Shown: positions 26,485-33,596, counted from the stretch's first letter. The stretch is DNA of 64,000 nucleotides from an uncultured Bacilli bacterium (GCA_910580185.1 CAJTWC010000001.1:62001-126000); one strand, 5' to 3'. The notes: generated by a model not told the origin, from the sequence alone. Numbers and translations: made by a program.

Positions 26485-26671
26485 CTCTCATTCCACTTTC
26501 TTCATAAGCCGTTAATGGTCTTGAATGTTCACGATAGTTTTCATATTCATCTTTTTTGTCTTCTAAATCATTTTTAAGTCTATAATAAGCATCAATTATA
26601 CTGTGGATATATTCATTTATCTTTCCTTCAGTATTTTCTACTAAGTAATCCATTTTATCTTCTAAATCCAT
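26468..26671 (-). CDS. Small helical phage protein
   Basis: The 67-residue acidic helical protein (MDLEDKMDYLVENTEGKINE start) overlaps the NinB-like start by 17 bases and has GAGGTG before its ATG. No family is recognised. Confidence 0.6.
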   Translation of the reverse strand: MDLEDKMDYLVENTEGKINEYIHSIIDAYYRLKNDLEDKKDEYENYREHSRPLTAYEESGMRDADFY

Positions 26672-26673
26672 AA

Positions 26674-27444
26674 TTACACCTCGTTTGCTTTTTGATTTTC
26701 CAAAATAGTTATAGCTTCTTCGCCCTGGCTTAAAGTAAGCTCTGATATATCTTTTACTCCATATTTTTTATGAATGTTTTTAATATCTGCTTTCTTCTCT
26801 TCGACAAGTGATAAAATTCTGTCTATTTTAGGCATCGTTATTGGCATATCATTAAGTCTTTTTGCTTGTTCCTCTTGAGGTATTAAAGAAAATCTAGTAT
26901 TACCTTTGTTATCTTTAATAACTAACAAGTTAACTTCTCTATTTTCGTTATAACCAATTTCCGAAACATGAAATTTAGTTTTAGTTTCATATTTACCTTT
27001 TGAATTGATATAAAACTCTTTTGGCACCTCTGTTACTTCGCCAGTTTTCTCATCAGTAACCTTTATTTTTACACCCATTTGCTTGTTATTTGGTAATACC
27101 CATATAAATGGTGCAGTATATAACTCTCTACCTATACCAACATTAAAACCTGCTCTTTTAAAACTATCTGATGCTTCACCTTTCTGAGCTTCGCTAAAAC
27201 TTTCAGTTCCTACATCTTGTTTTTTTACCCATTGTTTTATTTCATCATTCCAAATTTCAATCGTGCAAAATAAGTTACCATTTATAACTTCGTGTGTTCT
27301 TTGCCACTTTCCTGTTCCATATACTTCATCAAGAATTTTCATATCAACTCTTGCATCTTTGTAAAGTAATAATGAACATCCTTTAGCTGATATAGTTCCT
27401 ATCCTGCATTCTATTTCATTTGCGTTTAATGTTCTTATTTCCAT
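26674..27444 (-). CDS. Rad52-like single-strand annealing protein (DUF1071 type)
   Basis: The 256-residue protein has a beta-rich N-terminal domain with CSLLLYKDARVDMKILDEVY and HEVINGNLFCTIEIWND, then GTESFSEAQKGEASDSFKRA and IGRELYTAPFIWVLP, characteristic of the DUF1071/Sak group of Rad52-like annealases. The C-terminus is helical. It anneals complementary single strands in phage recombination, and ssb and NinB-like partners lie nearby. The ATG has AAAGGA about eight bases upstream. Confidence 0.85.
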   Translation of the reverse strand: MEIRTLNANEIECRIGTISAKGCSLLLYKDARVDMKILDEVYGTGKWQRTHEVINGNLFCTIEIWNDEIKQWVKKQDVGTESFSEAQKGEASDSFKRAGFNVGIGRELYTAPFIWVLPNNKQMGVKIKVTDEKTGEVTEVPKEFYINSKGKYETKTKFHVSEIGYNENREVNLLVIKDNKGNTRFSLIPQEEQAKRLNDMPITMPKIDRILSLVEEKKADIKNIHKKYGVKDISELTLSQGEEAITILENQKANEV

Positions 27445-27655
27445 TTTTAAATTTCCTTTCTAAGTCTTCATAGTCATTTAGTTTTTTTCTATAGCTACTT
27501 CTAAAAGTTTTTGTTCTTTTTTCTTCGTTAAGTAAACATTTTCTTAATACTTCGTTTTCTGTTTGTAACGTATCTATCTTTTTTAAATGCTTACTATCTT
27601 CCCTTTTCAGAATTTCATATTTGATTAATAATTCTGCATAACTAAGTATTTTCAT
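27416..27655 (-). CDS. Coiled-coil phage protein
   Basis: A 79-residue basic coiled-coil protein (KREDSKHLKKIDTLQTENEV) with a clear ribosome site GAGAGG five bases before ATG. It overlaps the annealase start by 29 bases. Its role is unknown. Confidence 0.55.
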   Translation of the reverse strand: MKILSYAELLIKYEILKREDSKHLKKIDTLQTENEVLRKCLLNEEKRTKTFRSSYRKKLNDYEDLERKFKNGNKNIKRK

Positions 27656-27875
27656 TTAAACCTCTCAAATAAGTGTTTTCCCATTCTCTGTAAAGAATTT
27701 CAATTAGTGTTTCCACTTTCCAAATACAAGCATCACAATATTCTGTTTTACCTCGATAATTAGAAATTTCATCATCCCAAGTAAGTGTTATTTCTAAACC
27801 ATCCCAGTTCAAAAATAAATCTTTATGGTTTGTAAGTTCCATTTCTAATTGCCTCTGCTTTTGCTTTTCGTTCAT
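27642..27875 (-). CDS. Small phage protein
   Basis: The 77-residue protein is read from ATG 27875 because AAGGAG lies seven bases before it; a GTG one codon earlier is less likely. It contains LTWDDEISNYRGKTEYCDAC and overlaps the end of the initiator gene by 53 bases in another frame. Unknown function. Confidence 0.55.
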   Translation of the reverse strand: MNEKQKQRQLEMELTNHKDLFLNWDGLEITLTWDDEISNYRGKTEYCDACIWKVETLIEILYREWENTYLRGLNENT

Positions 27876-28563
27876 CACTTATCTCCTTTTGTTTTATTTC
27901 TTTTCCAAACCATTCAGGAACTTTTTCTTCTTTCGGTTTAGAGTTATAATCTTTTGTTTCCCAACTTCTAACACAAGCTTTCCAATCTTTCATTGCATTT
28001 TTTCCAACCATCCAACCATTGCTTTCGTAATAGTTAATAAAACTAATTGGATTAATAGCATTATTTCTTTCGATACAATATTCTTTAACTTCTTCCAACG
28101 TAGGCTTAACAAACTTTTTTCTTTTTATATTTTCCTTTTTATTATTTATTACATTATTATCATTATTGTTTGTGTTCACTTGTTGTTCACTTGTTGTTCG
28201 GTTGTTGTTCACTTGTTGTTTATTTTGTTGTTCACTTGTTTGGTACATATTCCAATTAACTATTGTTATCAAACGATTTTTATTGCTTTGTTCTTGTTCA
28301 ATTTGATGTTCGTTTTCAAACATTTTTAATATTCGTTGTACCTTGCTTTCACTAATGTTAAATTTTTCAGCTATCTTTTTTCTACCAGTTATAAGCTGAC
28401 CTGGTTTTATTATTTTTTCTTCTCCTTTGAATAAAATTTTCAATTCATCGTGAGTAGCATTTAATAGTAAGTAACCCCATACTGCAAAGTAATCACTATC
28501 TTTACAAATAGTAGGATTATCTAATATTTTTCTATAAAATGATACCCAACCCTTTTCTTCCAT
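27823..28563 (-). CDS. Phage replication initiator, DnaD/HTH type
   Basis: The 246-residue protein is read from ATG 28563 (MEEKGWVSFYRKILDN), with AGGAGG upstream. The N-terminal domain (residues 1-100) is the winged helix of Firmicutes phage initiators: FAVWGYLLLNATHDELKILF and GQLITGRKKIAEKFNISESK. A low-complexity linker rich in Asn, Gln and Thr follows. The C-terminal segment (PTLEEVKEYCIERNNAI, then YESNGWMVGKNAMKDWKACV) is the helical tail shared with many such proteins. It probably binds the phage origin and loads host helicase. No helicase gene is nearby. Confidence 0.78.
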   Translation of the reverse strand: MEEKGWVSFYRKILDNPTICKDSDYFAVWGYLLLNATHDELKILFKGEEKIIKPGQLITGRKKIAEKFNISESKVQRILKMFENEHQIEQEQSNKNRLITIVNWNMYQTSEQQNKQQVNNNRTTSEQQVNTNNNDNNVINNKKENIKRKKFVKPTLEEVKEYCIERNNAINPISFINYYESNGWMVGKNAMKDWKACVRSWETKDYNSKPKEEKVPEWFGKEIKQKEISDERKAKAEAIRNGTYKP

Positions 28564-28631
28564 ATTTCCTCCTATTTGCAATATTTTTATTTATTTGATA
28601 TAATTTAGGAGTAAATTTTATTTACAAATGA

Positions 28632-28679
28632 TTAACTGTCGTATGTGTTACCGCACTGCGACTTTTTTTGTGCTTTCAA
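28632..28679 (-). CDS. Possible 15-residue leader peptide
   Basis: A TTG start at 28679 has a very strong AGGAGGTGG six bases upstream and encodes MKAQKKSQCGNTYDS, then TAA. The ribosome site is far better than the length would need, and the mRNA beyond can form a GTCG/CGAC hairpin. It could be a leader that couples or regulates the initiator gene. It may equally be chance. Confidence 0.25.
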   Translation of the reverse strand: MKAQKKSQCGNTYDS

Positions 28680-28691
28680 TTTAACCACCTC

Positions 28692-28835
28692 CTATAATAA
28701 AATAGTTATCATAAGTATAAATACACATCCTATTATTGATACATTTAACATCTTGTCATATATATCTTTTGTTTCTTTTATTTCTTCTTTTACTGGTTTA
28801 AATTCTTTTAGTATAGTATCGAAATTATATTTCAT
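28692..28835 (-). CDS. Small membrane protein, 47 residues
   Basis: The ORF (MKYNFDTILKEFKPVKEEIK start) has one C-terminal membrane segment (VSIIGCVFILMITILL). It overlaps the upstream gene as ATGA. This tail-anchored layout with a helical cytosolic part is common among small phage proteins. Unknown function. Confidence 0.55.
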   Translation of the reverse strand: MKYNFDTILKEFKPVKEEIKETKDIYDKMLNVSIIGCVFILMITILL

Positions 28836-29026
28836 ATCCCAAATCTCCTTTTTACTTTTGATGTTAGAACGACCTTAGACCTCGTCTCTGGTATAAAATA
28901 GCCTTCGGTTTTCATTTCTTCTTGTATTTCGTGAGCATATTTTAAGGCTGTTTTATAATTAACTCTTAATATTTTTTGAAGCTCTTTAGGAGTTAAATAC
29001 TTTTTTTGCATCAATTCTCTTTCCAT
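28832..29026 (-). CDS. Small HTH protein, excisionase-like
   Basis: The 64-residue protein is read from ATG 29026 with AAAGGAAA upstream. It has a MerR/excisionase-like helix-turn-helix (YLTPKELQKILRVNYKTALK) followed by a wing (SKVVLTSKVKRR). Its place directly after the Cro-like gene fits an excisionase or a second early regulator. It is not adjacent to the integrase, so the excision role is only a guess. Confidence 0.6.
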   Translation of the reverse strand: MERELMQKKYLTPKELQKILRVNYKTALKYAHEIQEEMKTEGYFIPETRSKVVLTSKVKRRFGI

Positions 29027-29124
29027 ATTTTTTTTCCTTTCTGACTTAAGCATATCAGTTTAAAATCACATTGCTCGTGGCTTCTATGAAGTCACATTGT
29101 CAATAGTTTTATTTTTTGTTTACA

Positions 29125-29358
29125 CTATGCGTTACTATTAGTGACATTAAATTCTATAAAAAAATCGCTTAATTCACAATTTAATATATCAGAAATTCGT
29201 TTTAGCATTTCTACCTTTACTTTTTGAGGATTCACCTCATAATCACAGTACGTAGCCCTTGAAATTCCAAGTAATTCTGCCATTTTTTCTTGTGAATACC
29301 CATTTCTTACTCTATATGATTTTATATTATTAGAAATGTAATTCAATTTTTCTTTCAT
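29125..29358 (-). CDS. Cro-type repressor
   Basis: The 77-residue protein is an HTH_3/Xre protein: YRVRNGYSQEKMAELLGISR, then ATYCDYEVNPQKVKVEMLKR. It is the first gene of the leftward early operon and is transcribed from the perfect promoter at 29380-29408, opposite the CI-like gene. Its last codons (TNSNA) lie in a further copy of the operator-like sequence. Confidence 0.85.
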   Translation of the reverse strand: MKEKLNYISNNIKSYRVRNGYSQEKMAELLGISRATYCDYEVNPQKVKVEMLKRISDILNCELSDFFIEFNVTNSNA

Positions 29359-29379
29359 GTTTACCTCCTATCTAAACTA

Positions 29380-29408
29380 ATTATATGTCACTATTAGTGT
29401 CATGTCAA
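29380..29408 (-). promoter_or_regulatory. Early lytic promoter with operator as spacer
   Basis: On the minus strand TTGACA and TATAAT (both perfect) flank a 17-bp spacer TGACACTAATAGTGACA, itself a near-palindrome. Repressor bound there would cover the whole promoter. It drives the Cro-type gene and the early operon. Confidence 0.85.
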
Positions 29409-29422
29409 GAGTTTTTTCACAA

Positions 29423-29460
29423 AAAGTGACATTTAGCTTGAAAAAGTGTCACAAATAGTA
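29423..29460. promoter_or_regulatory. Additional repressor operators
   Basis: Two further copies of the operator half-site are seen: AAAGTGACATTT (about 29423-29434) and GTGTCACAAATAGTA (29446-29460). Together with the spacer site at 29386-29402 they give three operators in 75 bp, as in lambda-like OR regions. A fourth copy, GTTACTATTAGTGACAT (about 29132-29148), lies within the Cro gene end. Confidence 0.65.
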
Positions 29461-29466
29461 TAAAAT
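29438..29466 (+). promoter_or_regulatory. Promoter of the CI-type repressor
   Basis: TTGAAA and TAAAAT are 17 bp apart on the plus strand, and the spacer holds an operator-like GTGTCACAAATAGTA. The promoter sits 20 bp before the CI-like ATG, so the repressor probably controls its own gene. Confidence 0.7.
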
Positions 29467-29485
29467 ATAATTGAAAGGAGGAACT

Positions 29486-29833
29486 ATGAACTACTTATCA
29501 AAAAATATCAAATTCTTAAGATTGCAAAACAAATTAACTCAAGAAGATATTGCTAACGTTGTTGGTAAGGCCCGCTCCCTAATTAGTGCATGGGAATCCG
29601 ATGATCGAGACATAACTACAGAAGATATAATAAAACTATCTGACTATTTTGGAGTAAGTATGGATGAATTAGTTGGTAAAGACTTCCAATCCAATAGTTC
29701 CAACAATACATTTGATGAGTTAGATGTACTTTTTAAAAAATATAAAGGTATATTAACAGATGAAGATAAAGAAACAATGAAGTTTCTTATTGAGAAAAGA
29801 AAACGTGAAATAGATAAGCAAAACAATGAATAA
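29486..29833 (+). CDS. CI-type phage repressor
   Basis: The 115-residue protein is read from ATG 29486, which has AAAGGAGG five bases upstream; a more distant start is not supported. The N-terminal domain is a helix-turn-helix (NKLTQEDIANVVGKARSLIS) and the C-terminal half is helical, without a LexA-type peptidase. Such short repressors are often removed by an ImmA protease, and an immA-like gene follows 47 bp downstream. It holds the prophage silent through the operators upstream. Confidence 0.85.
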   Translation: MNYLSKNIKFLRLQNKLTQEDIANVVGKARSLISAWESDDRDITTEDIIKLSDYFGVSMDELVGKDFQSNSSNNTFDELDVLFKKYKGILTDEDKETMKFLIEKRKREIDKQNNE

Positions 29834-29880
29834 GTATGCTAGTAAAGATACTTAATAAAGAATAAAGAGGTGTATTAAGT

Positions 29881-30210
29881 ATGAATTTATATAGTTTATT
29901 AGTTGGAGATATTACCCAACAGGATTTATTAAATTATTACAATGCTACAATTACTTATGAAGATATGCCATTAGGAATTGATGGTTGTGTATTTTGTTAT
30001 AGTAACATTAACAATATAATGATAAATAAAAATTTATCTTATTATAAAAAAAGAAAAACAGTTCTTCACGAACTGGCTCATATAGAATTAAATCAGCTTA
30101 ATCAAGTAAATAAAGACTTATTTGCTTTCAAGGTTAGTAAGTATGAAGATGAAGCTGATAAATATGTAAAATTTTTATTAGAAAATGTTAAATCGATTAA
30201 AACAGGCTAG
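29881..30210 (+). CDS. ImmA/IrrE-type metallopeptidase
   Basis: The 109-residue protein carries the zinc motif VLHELAHIELNQ (HExxH, residues about 62-66) and a downstream YEDEADKYVKFLL motif that supplies the third ligand. This is the ImmA family, which cleaves short CI-type repressors on DNA damage and induces the prophage. The position directly after the repressor gene is as in ICEBs1. At 109 residues it is slightly shorter than usual. Confidence 0.88.
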   Translation: MNLYSLLVGDITQQDLLNYYNATITYEDMPLGIDGCVFCYSNINNIMINKNLSYYKKRKTVLHELAHIELNQLNQVNKDLFAFKVSKYEDEADKYVKFLLENVKSIKTG

Positions 30211-30254
30211 TACAGATGTTTTAGTATATAAGTATATTAGAAAGGAGTACTAAC

Positions 30255-30506
30255 ATGGGATTTCTTATATCAATAATAACAATAGCACTATCAATCTTTG
30301 CTTTTTCTCAGATTTTTGGATGTTTATTTTATAAGATTCTAAAACAAAAAGAATTTATCTATGTAATTACAATTTTAATATATGGAATAATATTAGCAGG
30401 TTATTATTTAGTAATTAAGTTTTGGTTTAATTCATACTTTAATTATTATTTATATCCAACTATATTTTGTTTCATAATATCTTTCTTTAATGTTAAAGAA
30501 GACTAA
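30255..30506 (+). CDS. Membrane protein in the lysogeny region
   Basis: The 83-residue protein has two to three membrane segments (GFLISIITIALSIFAFSQIF, then FIYVITILIYGIILAGYYLV, then YPTIFCFIISFF). AGGAG precedes the start. Genes expressed in the lysogen between the repressor and integrase often protect against other phages. That role is a possibility here and no family is recognised. Confidence 0.65.
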   Translation: MGFLISIITIALSIFAFSQIFGCLFYKILKQKEFIYVITILIYGIILAGYYLVIKFWFNSYFNYYLYPTIFCFIISFFNVKED

Positions 30507-30513
30507 TAAAAAA

Positions 30514-30540
30514 GATAGTCCCTCGCCAAAGTCGACTATC
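30514..30540 (-). terminator. Hairpin terminator facing the immunity region
   Basis: GATAGTC pairs with GACTATC around a 13-base loop. The T-run (TTTTTTATT) is on the minus-strand side, so it would stop transcripts coming leftward from the integrase side. On the plus strand the T-run is lacking. A second AT-rich hairpin (30543-30570) could serve plus-strand transcripts. Confidence 0.5.
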
Positions 30541-30631
30541 TACAGAAAAAACACACATAAGTTTTTTGTTTTTTCTATACCCTATTTTACTAAAAATAAA
30601 TAAAAAATGCAAATATAAGGAGGTTTTGAAT

Positions 30632-31837
30632 ATGAAATACATAAGAAGTTTTAGATATAAAGGCATCACTATATATGAAGGTAAACCAACTAAAGATGGA
30701 AGAAAATATTTTTTTAAAAAATATAAAAACGGAAAACACTATTCTTCACCAATGTATAAAACACCTGATGAAGTAGTAATAGCCCATTCAAAATATGTAT
30801 TAAAAAATGATACACCAATAAATAAAAGATTTGACCTAATTGCAGATGAATACTTTGAATATTTAAATACCATAAGAAAACCTGGAACAGTAAATTCTTA
30901 TTTAAAGGCATATAGAACCCATATTAAGGACTTTTTTGGCAAATCATATATAAATACATTATCAGTAAAAGACATTCGGGAATGGGAAGAAAAAATGCTA
31001 AAAAAAGAACAATTATCAAGTAATGGCATAGATTTTAAAAAAGGTACCTCTTTATCTGTAGATTATTTAAATAAATGTTATTTAATATTAAAAGCTATAT
31101 TTGATTATGCAATTAAAAATTATGGATTAGAAACTAACCCTGCATTTATTTATGGCGGGTTTCAGCAAACAACTAACCCAATAATAAAAGAAAAAGAAAG
31201 AAATTATATAACCTTTAAGGAATTCGAAGAATTAATTGCCGTCATAGATCACCCACTATGGTATGCCTATTTTAACTTTTTGTGGTATGCTGACACTAGA
31301 AAAGGAGAAGCTATGGCTCTCCATTGGAATAGAATTAATTTTGAAACTAATAGAATTATTATAAAAACAACATTACAGGTAGATATCAAAGGGAAAATAT
31401 TCGAAACTACCACTAAAACAAATGACGAAAGAATTGTTATGATGAATAAAGAACTCCATAGAGTTTTATACAACTATAAATTAGAACAACAAAAATATAA
31501 AGACTTTAACGAAAATTGGTATGTATTCGGTGGTCCTACCCCTATTTCAAAAACAACAGCAGATAGAAAAAAGCATGAGTATTTTACAAAAGCCGGTGTT
31601 TACGAAATAACTAATCACCAATTTAGACATTCATTAACAACCGAATTAATAAAACGATATGTTGAGCAACAACAAAAAAGAAATATGAAAATAGATAAAT
31701 ACGCTTTTCTTTCTGCATTAGCTAATAGAAACGGCCATACTGTTGAAACAATGATGAAATATTATGCTAATTTATTTCCAGATACAGAGCAAGAACAAGT
31801 AATTGATTTATTAGATAGTTTAAAAGAAACTGCATAA
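30632..31837 (+). CDS. int: Site-specific tyrosine integrase
   Basis: The 401-residue protein is read from ATG 30632, with AAGGAGG eight bases upstream. An AP2-like arm-binding domain (YKGITIYEGKPTKDGRKYFF) is followed by a SAM-like core-binding domain (residues about 65-165) and the catalytic domain: Arg in ADTRKGEAMALHW (R223), Lys near TKTNDE (K262), HQFRHS (H329 and R332), NGHT (H369) and the nucleophile in MKYYANL (probably Y378). It matches the Tn916/phage integrase group. The gene points at tRNA-Pro 84 bp downstream, the likely integration site. Confidence 0.93.
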   Translation: MKYIRSFRYKGITIYEGKPTKDGRKYFFKKYKNGKHYSSPMYKTPDEVVIAHSKYVLKNDTPINKRFDLIADEYFEYLNTIRKPGTVNSYLKAYRTHIKDFFGKSYINTLSVKDIREWEEKMLKKEQLSSNGIDFKKGTSLSVDYLNKCYLILKAIFDYAIKNYGLETNPAFIYGGFQQTTNPIIKEKERNYITFKEFEELIAVIDHPLWYAYFNFLWYADTRKGEAMALHWNRINFETNRIIIKTTLQVDIKGKIFETTTKTNDERIVMMNKELHRVLYNYKLEQQKYKDFNENWYVFGGPTPISKTTADRKKHEYFTKAGVYEITNHQFRHSLTTELIKRYVEQQQKRNMKIDKYAFLSALANRNGHTVETMMKYYANLFPDTEQEQVIDLLDSLKETA

Positions 31838-31860
31838 AATACGTAGTTTCTTTTATTTTA

Positions 31861-31884
31861 TTTGGTTTCAAATTTGGTTTCAAA
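31861..31884. repeat. Tandem 12-bp repeat next to the attachment site
   Basis: TTTGGTTTCAAA occurs twice head to tail directly after the integrase stop codon. Such tandem short repeats beside an integrase gene and a tRNA target are typical arm-type binding sites for the integrase N-terminal domain. Confidence 0.6.
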
Positions 31885-31885
31885 A

Positions 31886-31910
31886 ATAAAAACGTTGATA
31901 TTTCAACGTT
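31886..31910 (-). terminator. Terminator between tRNA-Pro and int
   Basis: AACGTTGA pairs with TCAACGTT around a four-base loop. On the minus strand it is followed by TTTTTATTTTT, so it ends the tRNA-Arg/tRNA-Pro transcript. If integration is at the tRNA 3' end, the phage itself supplies this terminator. Confidence 0.7.
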
Positions 31911-31920
31911 TATTAACTAA

Positions 31921-31997
31921 TGGTCGGAAAGACAGGATTTGAACCTGCAACCTCACGGTCCCAAACCGCGTGCACTACCAAATTGTGCTACTTTCCG
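31921..31997 (-). tRNA. tRNA-Pro (TGG anticodon)
   Basis: The 77-base gene begins CGGAAAGTAGCACAATTTGG and ends GGTTCAAATCCTGTCTTTCC plus GACCA, with CCA encoded. Acceptor CGGAAAG/CTTTCCG pairs perfectly. The anticodon loop is TTTGGGA, so the anticodon is UGG, proline. The 3' end adjoins the prophage integrase and is probably the attachment core. Confidence 0.95.
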
Positions 31998-32089
31998 AAT
32001 TGCAAATTGATTATATCATAATGATTAAATTAAAGTCAATACCATGCACGCGTGTTTTTTTCTTACATGATATTAATATACATAAATAG

Positions 32090-32166
32090 TGGCGCGCTCG
32101 AAGGGATTCGAACCCCTGACCCCTTGGTTCGTAGCCAAGTGCTCTATCCAGCTGAGCTACGAGCGC
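32090..32166 (-). tRNA. tRNA-Arg (ACG anticodon)
   Basis: The 77-base gene has acceptor GCGCTCG/CGAGCGC, D arm with AGCTGGATAGAGC, anticodon loop CTACGAA (ACG, arginine) and GGTTCGAATCC in the T arm, with CCA encoded. It is transcribed before tRNA-Pro from the promoter at 32232-32260. Confidence 0.95.
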
Positions 32167-32231
32167 ATGTCATCATTTTTCTCACCTAGGGGTCAGATAT
32201 AATGTTTCGTTTTCCCCTCGCGACGCCACTA

Positions 32232-32260
32232 ATTATAACACTTATATTTATATTTTTCAA
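32232..32260 (-). promoter_or_regulatory. Promoter of the tRNA-Arg/tRNA-Pro operon
   Basis: TTGAAA and TATAAT are 17 bp apart on the minus strand, about 65 bp upstream of tRNA-Arg. Confidence 0.8.
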
Positions 32261-32279
32261 TAGTTTTTTATAATGTTAA

Positions 32280-32939
32280 TCATTTTATTTTTCTTTTTTT
32301 TAATTTTGCATTTTGAGTTAACTCAATAACACTATATAAATCATTCGTTTCATCATCTAATTGATCATTAGAAGGAACATAATGTAAATTTCCTTTAAAA
32401 TCTATTCTAAAACTTTTTGGATACTTAGCTTTCATTTGTTTTTTCAAATCACTAATGTCTTTTAATATATTTTCTTCCACACTTTTTCCAGAAAAATACT
32501 TTACCAATCCATGTAATGTATCTTGATGTTTTATCCATGCTTGTTCTATTTTTTCACGTTCTAACATCTGCTTGCAATCACCATTTTCTGATGGTTTTAA
32601 ATATCTTCCCAAAGAAGGTCTTTCATCATCTTCGTAGGTGCATCCTTTTTCACCTAAAAGAACACATGGTGTTCTATAAGAAATAAGATCTACAATACCT
32701 CTATCGATATTTCTACTTCTCATAGCTAACAAAGGATACCATGTATATTCACCATCTACAAAACTAGGTTTAATGATGGCTTCAATGGCTATTGTTTCCT
32801 CCTCTAATTTTGATTTTAAAAAACCATAACTCATTTTTTCAAAATCACTTGGAGGATACCCACAGCCTCCTTGTATACAACATTTTCCACAACCATTACA
32901 TATTTCTTTATCAAAATATCCATTTATATTATTTGACAT
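32280..32939 (-). CDS. YkgJ-like cysteine-cluster protein
   Basis: The 219-residue protein has Cys-rich motifs CNGCGKCCIQGGCG at residues 15-28 and later PCVLLGEKGCTYEDDERPSL and GDCKQM, as in the YkgJ/Fe-S oxidoreductase-like family, thought to bind zinc or iron-sulfur. The function of the family is unknown. The C-terminus is basic (KLKKRKIK). The gene has its own promoter (TTGACA-16-TATAAT at 32968-32995). Confidence 0.8.
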   Translation of the reverse strand: MSNNINGYFDKEICNGCGKCCIQGGCGYPPSDFEKMSYGFLKSKLEEETIAIEAIIKPSFVDGEYTWYPLLAMRSRNIDRGIVDLISYRTPCVLLGEKGCTYEDDERPSLGRYLKPSENGDCKQMLEREKIEQAWIKHQDTLHGLVKYFSGKSVEENILKDISDLKKQMKAKYPKSFRIDFKGNLHYVPSNDQLDDETNDLYSVIELTQNAKLKKRKIK

Positions 32940-32967
32940 ATCAATTAATCCTTCCTGCAGTAAATTT

Positions 32968-32995
32968 ATTATATTCTTTCTGGACCAATTGTCAA
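32968..32995 (-). promoter_or_regulatory. Promoter of the YkgJ-like gene
   Basis: TTGACA and TATAAT, both perfect, are 16 bp apart on the minus strand, about 30 bp before the ATG. It is back to back with the mscL promoter region; an extended -10 TGTTATAAT near 33011-33019 on the plus strand could serve mscL. Confidence 0.8.
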
Positions 32996-33038
32996 ATATT
33001 TTTTATAATTATGTTATAATTAACTTAGAGGTGGAAAA

Positions 33039-33479
33039 ATGATAAAAGAGTTTAAAGAATTTATTTCAAAAGGAAACGTTGTTGACTTAGCTGTTGGTGT
33101 TATTATTGGTGGTGCTTTTGGTAAAATAGTTTCATCACTTGTTAATGATATATTAATGCCAATTATAGGAGTTATTATTGGTGGTGTTGATTTTAGTAAC
33201 CTAAGTATACAAGTTGGAAGTGCTAAAATAGCATATGGTATTTTTATCCAAAACGTAATAGATTTTCTAATAATAGCTTTCTGTGTATTTATTTTTGTTA
33301 AAATTGTTAATAAACTATCTAATTTAGCGAAGAAGGAAGAAGAACAAAAACAAGAGAAAATTACCGAAACAGAATTAAGCGTATTAAAAGAAATACGTGA
33401 AGAACTAAAAAAGAATTCTATAAAGAAAACAACTACTACCAAAAAAGCCAAGTCTAATATAAAAAAGAAAAAGGATTAA
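33039..33479 (+). CDS. mscL: Large-conductance mechanosensitive channel MscL
   Basis: The 146-residue protein has the family N-terminus (EFKEFISKGNVVDLAVGVII), the pore helix GGAFGKIVSSLVNDILMPII, and the second membrane helix (VIDFLIIAFCVFIFVKIVNK) before a charged tail rich in Lys. The pentameric channel opens under membrane tension to release solutes on osmotic downshock. AGAGGTGG precedes the ATG and a strong terminator follows the gene. Confidence 0.95.
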   Translation: MIKEFKEFISKGNVVDLAVGVIIGGAFGKIVSSLVNDILMPIIGVIIGGVDFSNLSIQVGSAKIAYGIFIQNVIDFLIIAFCVFIFVKIVNKLSNLAKKEEEQKQEKITETELSVLKEIREELKKNSIKKTTTTKKAKSNIKKKKD

Positions 33480-33507
33480 GCAATTTAAAGGCTTAATCCT
33501 TTTTTTA
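33471..33507 (+). terminator. Terminator of mscL
   Basis: AAGGATTAAGC pairs perfectly with GCTTAATCCTT around a nine-base loop and is followed by a run of T. It overlaps the mscL stop codon. Confidence 0.9.
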
Positions 33508-33508
33508 A

Positions 33509-33596
33509 GATCCTACCCGGAGCCACAAATATAAATAAAAAAAACTAACTATTTCTAGTTAGTAACATACATTAAGTGGTGGCTCCGGGCAGGATC
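33509..33596. repeat. Inverted partial copy of the tRNA-Phe 3' end
   Basis: Positions 33509-33526 match, in opposite orientation, positions 33579-33596, the 3' end (T arm and acceptor) of tRNA-Phe, at 17 of 18 bases. The two arms flank an AT-rich spacer with a terminator hairpin. It looks like an inverted remnant of tRNA sequence, as left by a past integration or rearrangement. Confidence 0.75.
33536..33563 (-). terminator. Terminator of the tRNA-Asp/tRNA-Phe operon
   Basis: ACTAACTA pairs with TAGTTAGT around TTTC. On the minus strand it is followed by TTTTTTTTATTT. Confidence 0.8.

Larger units (their letters stand above)
1..31920. mobile_element. Temperate podovirus-type prophage (left end outside window)
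   Basis: The region carries an integrase, CI/Cro switch, ImmA, recombination genes, late regulator, terminase, portal, scaffold, coat and tail genes in standard phage order. The integrase end abuts the 3' end of tRNA-Pro (CCA at 31921), which suggests integration into that tRNA. The left attachment site and lysis genes are not in the window, so the element is longer than 31.9 kb. No tape-measure, tail-tube or sheath gene occurs between the coat gene and the receptor-binding genes, and large ejection-type proteins are present. I therefore infer a short-tailed (podovirus) virion. The exact right boundary within the tRNA is inferred. Confidence 0.93.

Noticed and set aside
32170..32225. A riboswitch or T-box before tRNA-Arg
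   Set aside because: The short GC-rich stretch with AGGGG/CCCCT is only the leader of the tRNA transcript; no coding gene follows and no T-box motif is seen.
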